Assembly (NCBI GenBank): GCA_949128115.1
Contig: OX421967.1
Span: 25,994,635-26,058,634 of the forward strand
Direction of reading: 5' to 3'
From: Anaspis maculata
Lineage: Eukaryota; Arthropoda; Insecta; Coleoptera; Scraptiidae
DNA length: 64,000 nucleotides
The stretch's first letter is position 1; each line of letters opens with the position of its first letter. The notes under the pieces were generated by a model. The model made no database searches and was not told the DNA's origin. It worked only from the letters and a program-made list of their open reading frames with translations. This document shows, piece by piece, positions 58,956 through 64,000 of the stretch. Both the position numbers and the translations under genes were made by a program.

Positions 58956-59422
58956 GGGTTGCGTTCGAGAACTACACTATTCTGCGATTGTTGCAGAAAT
59001 GACCGTTCGAGATCTCTTCTGTGCGCACTATCGGTAACGCAGTAAACCGTTCGAGAACTCAAAACGTGTCGCGTTGAAGTGACAAAATTCGCAGCACCTC
59101 CGAGCGCCGTGAAAGTTACTCGTCATGCGCACCTCAGCACCCCACATATTTCCCTGTCAGACTTATTTTATTTTTACCATAATCGTTTCGATTGGGTACT
59201 TAGTACGTGGTAGGCAGCACCTATAAAAATGGGTACTTTATCAGAAAAGCTTACTTTACTTTGAAAGTAAACAGCACTGCGATCATCAATCAGTGAGATT
59301 GACAGTGACATTTCCAGCACAGCGAAAATCGTTCGGAAAGTGGTAGTTACTTTGCCTTACTTGATACCCCTACTCCAAAAATGTAAGAATCGCAGAATAT
59401 TGTAGTTCTCGAACGCAATCCT
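58956..59422. mobile_element. TIR MITE abutting the hairpin MITE
   Basis: GTTGCGTTCGAGAACTACA with ATTCTGCGATT at the left pairs with AATCGCAGAATATTGTAGTT with CTCGAACGCAAT at the right (about 33-bp TIRs). CCTGG flanks both sides and could be a target duplication. The left TIR starts within a few bases of the right end of 58775-58955. Confidence 0.7.
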
Positions 59423-60376
59423 GGCAGCGATGTCAATTTTCAGACGGGCAACGTCAATTCGGCCATTTTGCTGTTCTTCCCGCCGAGTACCTACCTATCG
59501 TACGTTTCAAATCAGTTCTGTGTTAGTGAAAGTGTGATAGAGTGATAAACTGATAGGAAATCAGATCGAATAAATTAGTGATTAATTATAGCTAGTAGAT
59601 CGTGAGTGGATTCAGCCATGGTCGTTGATAATCGTCCTCACTCGCACTCGCGGTCGACAATTTTGAAAATCTAGGGTCCGTAGCTACTAACTTCCGCCAG
59701 TTTCGCCGCGCATGATAATTCACATTTTTCCAAGTCAGCGAGAAAGGTGAATTCCAGGTAACCGGATTTCACCAATCGTTTACGGGGTCAAGTTGAATAT
59801 ATTCCACTCTGACGCTGAGTCGCCGGTTGGTTTCATTTTTCTTAGAGAATTTATAAAGTTTCCTTTTTTGTTTAGTTGGGCGCATTGTTTCAACTATCGG
59901 CAGTTCTCCGATCGACAGAATATCTCTAGTTTTAAAGCCTATTATTATTAGTTTTTTTATCCGCCATACTGAAATTAATTCAAGCTCGATCCGATTCCCA
60001 TGAAACTTGGAACTCACATGTTTTTCATGAAACATATTAGCACTCTGATATTGGGGTCTATTTTCCGCCATTTCTGATTCGTCTTACTGAAGTCTTTGAA
60101 AGTCGATCCGATTCTAATCAGACGTAGAAATCTAGACGCGTTTTGTTTGGGCCAGGTCGATCAGTTGAAAAAGTAAAGCCCGTTTGTTCATGATATTCTT
60201 GGTGATTTACTGTTCAATTTCTTGACCCCTGGCCGCCGTTACCCCTCTTTTTCAAATGGCACCATGACTATAGTACACAGCCTAAATCCTTGTGGAGCGT
60301 GGAACTATGTGGAACTCATTGAAAAGCTTGTCAAAACTGTATTCAGCTTTGCTAGCAACTAGCAACGACTTAAATC
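59423..60376. other. Intergenic DNA, no supported gene
   Basis: A short ATG frame at 59619 of 18 codons follows sequence that looks 5'UTR-like, but no splice donor or continuation is convincing. The rest is non-coding. Confidence 0.35.
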
Positions 60377-60480
60377 GGTTGCCAAACAACGCCAGCTTGG
60401 TTGCCAAGCAACGTCCGCTTGGTTGCCAAGCAACGTCCGCTTGGTTGCCAAGCAGCGCCCGTCTGGTTGCCAAGCAACGA
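60377..60480. repeat. 22-bp tandem repeat with an X-box-like palindrome in each unit
   Basis: GGTTGCCAAGCAAC recurs at 60377, 60399, 60421, 60443 and 60465, exactly 22 bp apart (first and fourth copies with one change each). The spacer is CGTCCGCTT or close to it. The core GTTGCC-A-AGCAAC is palindromic and fits the RFX-family X-box pattern. Confidence 0.85.
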
Positions 60481-61394
60481 TATAGGTATCTAGTTCCTAA
60501 TTGGAGTTCGTGACTACCCACGTGACCGTCACCCCCAATAAAAATTACATCGGAAGAGGAAGACATCAAAAAACCGCTCCTGCAACAGTTTTTACTTGAT
60601 CCGAATTCCAAAAGCCAAAGCTCGCGAAGCCACTATATGGGGTGAGGGGCCATCGCCCACCGCCCCGACAAAAATTCAATTTTGTTTGGAAAGTTCAAAT
60701 CGAGGTTTTAATTAAAAAAAAAAAGGTGAAAATAAGACTTATAGGTTCAGGGGAGCATATTTTTTGTTTATAAAAACGATAGACAGCCGCCTAACCCTAA
60801 AATTAGGATCCATAGACATATCAAGCGACCGACCCCACATACCTATTGTGTATCAATAACTTTCGAGCCACCCGGTGAATTGAGGGTTATAGGGGGCCCC
60901 AGGCCTTGAGAGATCATTAAAGCTCGCCGGCAAATTTTCCCATCAAGAGAAAGTAAACCGTTTAATGAAAAAACCCTGGCTTGAGCCGGTTTTATATTAT
61001 GGGAATTGAAGAGATTAACTGGAATAAAATAGTATGGAAAAACTTACCCTTATCCACGTGTTACTGCCACAAGCGAAAGCACGTCTGTCTCGTCCACACA
61101 CTCACACGCACCTACACCGAACTGATGTAATGGTCGGTAAATTTGCTAATGCAACAAGTGTGTGTTCTCGTTCTCTGCACAGATGACCGTTCTCTGCGTC
61201 AATGGTCAAGCACATGGCCCATGGCCGAAATCTGGTGAAATTAGTACTGATTGGTATTGATTATGTTGGCAGCCTTGACCGTCAGCTGTCAAATTGACAA
61301 GCTCCTTTTGACGTTCTGAAGATTTTGAGGTTAGGATTGTGATTTTTTCTCAGAAACTGATGTTTACTTGAGGTGCTGTAACTTTTAAGAAATA
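60481..61394. other. Upstream region of SNAPC1
   Basis: Probable promoter and 5'UTR of the SNAPC1 gene in the last few hundred bases. No other gene is recognised. Confidence 0.4.
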
Positions 61395-62695
61395 ATGGAA
61401 AAGCCACCGCCACCAAAGAAGAGATACCGGCCCACGCCGGCCGTGAACCGTTTCGCCGAGTTTCAGCTTGGCCTGGCATTCCAGCGTGACTGCGAAAACC
61501 TGCTGAAGAAATTCGCGGCCAAGGAAACATTCAGTTATGCTTCCTTCGCTCAGGCATGGACTTCCACCAAATTTTCTCACATATTCGCGTAAGTATGATG
61601 CGCAGTTTTCCGGTTTTATTCTGATCGTCCATTCTAGCTGGTTGAGTAAAGTTATTTTCAAATCAAGAAAAAAATCTCGTTTGCCGAAAGAACTATCTGT
61701 TTTTAATAACGAAGAATGGCACTGGCGTGGCAGCAAATGCTACCAAGGGTTTCAATAAAGTCACATGGTTCCATTGCGGTAGGTGAGACGGCGATGGACA
61801 GTGGATTGATGAAAAGTGGTTCTTTCCAGGTCCTTCGGCACCATCTTTTCAAGATGACGGCCTTAAGCTACTCGATACGAAAACATTTTATAGCTTAATT
61901 ATTTCTTATTTCATGCTAATGTTGTGGGGAATCCAAATAAGAATGATACGTCAAGTCCCCAAGTTGGAAACCACTCGGGTCCTCTGGCTCAATGACTATT
62001 ATTGATATTTCGATTTCAGAGGTGAACAGCATGTGGCCCCCCTCATGCGTCAAGTGGAGACGTTCTTCACCATCGCCAAAAAGTTCCTCATGCACGACGA
62101 CATACACATCCAAACCGGCGCCGTGTTCCTCCTTTACGGCCTGTACAAACGACAGCCGGTGCCGAATCTGTGCAGAATTCGATTGGTGCCGCACGAATGG
62201 GCCAAGCTCCTGGACATCGTCGAAAGTCTGAAGCTGTGCGGACATCTGGATGCGCCCTTCGTGTTCGCCAAGATGAAGCTCGAGAACGCGCTCGTGTTCA
62301 CTCTGGTTTCCAATCCCGCCCACATAGACTCCCTGCACCCCCGCCAGTTGGACATAAACGTCAAAGTGTTCGAAGTCAACACCGTCGAGGCCATGAGGAG
62401 CGAGATCAAGGAAGCGTGCGACGAGGATTTGCAGAAGCTGGAAAAGACCGACGACGAGTACCGAAAACTGATGAAGAAATTCACGGAGACCTGTCCCGAA
62501 ATGCAGATGGTGGATTCGGTTAACATACGTTCTCTGAAGAGGACTTTCGAATCGATCGTCGGGTCCAAGGATTTGGGGGAAGGTGGCTCCGCTCGTGAGG
62601 AGTTGATCAGAAGAGCCACAAGTAATAAAAATGCAGTTTACAGGGGCGACAGGACGTGCATTACTTCCATTGACTTGAAAAAAACGCATTCATAG
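61395..62695 (+). CDS. SNAPC1: snRNA-activating protein complex subunit 1 (SNAP43), complete, two exons
   Basis: SNAPc binds the proximal sequence element of snRNA promoters and recruits RNA polymerase II or III in the nucleus. Exons 61395-61588 and 62020-62695 join in phase (donor GTAAGT, acceptor TTTCAG), giving 289 aa, somewhat shorter than the human protein. Residues 30-65 carry QRDCENLLKKFAAKETFSYA and FAQAWTSTKFSHIF, matching the family's DCExLLxxFxxxxSxxFxxFxxxW..MKFxxIF. After the junction GAVFLLYGLYKRQPV corresponds to GALYLLYGLYxTQ of SNAPC1, followed by IRLVPHEW, FVFAKMKLENALVFT and VNTVEAMRSEIKEAC in family order. The C-terminal third (from about 225) is basic and poorly conserved, as is usual. 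The start ATG follows an in-frame AT-rich leader and is the first in the exon. Confidence 0.85.
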
Positions 62696-62852
62696 AATTG
62701 CTCTTGTATTTTCTCCACAATAGGTACCTACATACCTAATTATTGGAATGTTATAATTCTCTTCAGAGCATCTTTTCATATCCACCTTTTTTAATTCTAC
62801 ATAATGTATAGGTACAGTAAGTTATTGTAAGTTATTTTTCTGTGATAATAAT

Positions 62853-62858
62853 AATAAA
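62853..62858 (+). terminator. Likely polyadenylation signal of SNAPC1
   Basis: AATAAA 158 bases after the stop codon, at the end of an ATAATAATAATAAA run. Confidence 0.55.
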
Positions 62859-63039
62859 CTAGAATTAGATTTTTAAAACATGTATGTATTATTTTTTCAC
62901 CAAAACAGGGACTTCTAGTTGTGAGGTTGATGCTTTCTTCCATGTTGATTGATCACATGTGTGCATGCATAAATCACCATTACACAACTAAAATTTCGAA
63001 AACGTAGGTCTTAAGAATGAAGAATTGAGTTAAATTGAT

Positions 63040-63170
63040 AAAATAAGGCGTTGCAGAATCGATTCCAGCGGGCTTATTTCTTGAAAAAAATTTACTACAC
63101 ATGTCTCTTTCGAAAGCTACAGGGAGGTACATGAGTTGAGCCTAAAAACATTCTCTAAATTCAAAAATGT
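63040..63170 (+). mobile_element. Partial copy related to the TTAA element at 37176-37491
   Basis: The order AATAAGGCGTTGCAGAATCG, GGGCTTATTTCTTG, TCTCTTTCGAAAGCTACAGG, GTACATGAGTTGAGC follows the left half of the element at 37176. The second half is missing and the sequence joins directly to the palindrome at 63207. Confidence 0.6.
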
Positions 63171-63206
63171 TTTTTTTGGCAAAATTTGAATAGATAAATC
63201 CTATTT

Positions 63207-63759
63207 AAAAAAATATATAAGACAGATTTTGGAAATTCTGGCATGTGAGGACAAGACTGTTTCTTCAGCTATGGAATGTTGGTTTAAAATTATTCTCAGT
63301 GGAACAGTTTGTCATATACCAAAGAAGAGCATGGAAATATTGACAAGTTTTACAGCGTACAAATTTTGAACACAAAGTTTCAGGTTTTTTCTATCAACTG
63401 TTTTTGATAGGTTGTATTATTGTGCCAAAACGGTTATTGAATTTTGAAAGTTCTTTAGTTCCTTAGTTTTTTTTTCAAAAAGATCAAAAACAGATGATGG
63501 AAAAACCTGAAAGTTTTTCGAAATTTGTACGCTGTAAAACTTTGCCAATATTTACATGCTCTTCTTTGGCACCCTATAGGTGAGAAACTGTTCCAATGAA
63601 ACTCAGTTTTGACGCTATCAACCAGCATTTGATAGCTAAAGAAAGGCTCTCTCCTCACATGCCAGAATTTCCAAAATCGGTCCAATATTTTTTAAGCTAT
63701 CTCAATTTGAGAACGCACCTGATTTTCAGGTGGTGCACTTTCATTGTCAGGCAGTTTAG
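63207..63759. mobile_element. Asymmetric palindromic element related to 44585-46621
   Basis: GATTTTGGAAATTCTGGCAT with GTGAGGA pairs with CTCACATGCCAGAATTTCCA; GTTTGTCATATACCAAAGAA and GTTTTACAGCGTACAAATTT also have complements. The right arm runs on to GTCAGGCAGTTTA, matching the outer end TAAACTGCTTGAC of 44585-46621, while the left arm lacks this part. Confidence 0.7.
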
Positions 63760-64000
63760 ATAGCACATATATCAAGGCATCAAAATCTAACCAACATCAT
63801 ACCATTCGTGCCAATACAGCACATTTTTCTATAGCTTGCTCTAATGAAGAAAGTCGTGAAATTGATTGGGTAGTGGTAGTGGTGTCATCGCGTGATCGAT
63901 CCCTGGGGCCTTATTTTCGTGAATCGGGGATCGGGATGATCACATCACCTAGCCATTCAAAGCATTAGAAACATGCGTTCCAACCGGTTCCAACCAATCA
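63760..64000. other. Right edge, no gene seen
   Basis: TTTCTATAGCTTGCTCTAAT with GAAGAAAGTCGTGAAA around 63820-63865 resembles 283-325 at the left edge in the same orientation. Nothing else is seen. Confidence 0.4.

Noticed and set aside
59619..59675. Start of a gene with ATG and His/Ser-rich codons
   Set aside because: Only 18 codons before a stop, and no good donor inside; too weak to call.
61916..62689. 257-aa minus-strand ORF
   Set aside because: Antisense shadow of SNAPC1 exon 2; longer than the true frame only because the exon is GC-rich. No splice or family support.

Overview
The window is animal nuclear DNA, most likely from an insect. It is AT-rich, its genes are split by GT..AG introns (several only 53-80 nt), AATAAA signals follow the stop codons, and transposon remnants fill most of the rest. 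The species cannot be named from the sequence. All exon models come from manual splicing: reading frame carried across each junction, GT/AG boundaries, and remembered family motifs. No alignment or database search was run.

Layout: (1) 941-1035, the last coding exon of a gene entering from the left, with a Pro/Tyr/Gln-rich tail. (2) 7068-7252, a lone exon-like ORF on the minus strand with a clean splice donor. (3) 17057-23346, plus strand, a complete six-exon fatty acyl-CoA reductase (509 aa). (4) 24545-35150, minus strand, a 17-exon cohesin STAG/stromalin-family gene (1026 aa), clearly divergent from the somatic type. (5) 42704-52507, minus strand, a six-exon amidophosphoribosyltransferase (499 aa), the first enzyme of de novo purine synthesis. 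Its intron 2 holds, on the opposite strand, an intronless 95-aa ORF for a putative tail-anchored membrane protein with its own AATAAA. (6) 61395-62695, plus strand, a two-exon SNAPC1/SNAP43 gene (289 aa) for snRNA transcription. These genes share no pathway; they are ordinary neighbours in a eukaryotic genome.

The other large component is repeats. Seven long near-perfect inverted repeats (0.5-2 kb) occur, several ending in ACAGG-type termini, and two carry further elements inside them. One of these inner elements sits at a TTAA target. There are also several 100-200 bp hairpin MITEs (one family twice), a tRNA-derived SINE with an A-rich tail, two minus-oriented solo LTRs with 4-bp target duplications, decayed non-LTR reverse transcriptases, GGGAATAC-type minisatellites, and a 22-bp tandem repeat in which every unit carries a GTTGCC-A-AGCAAC (RFX X-box-like) palindrome. 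I saw no bacterial-type operon, CRISPR array or defence system.
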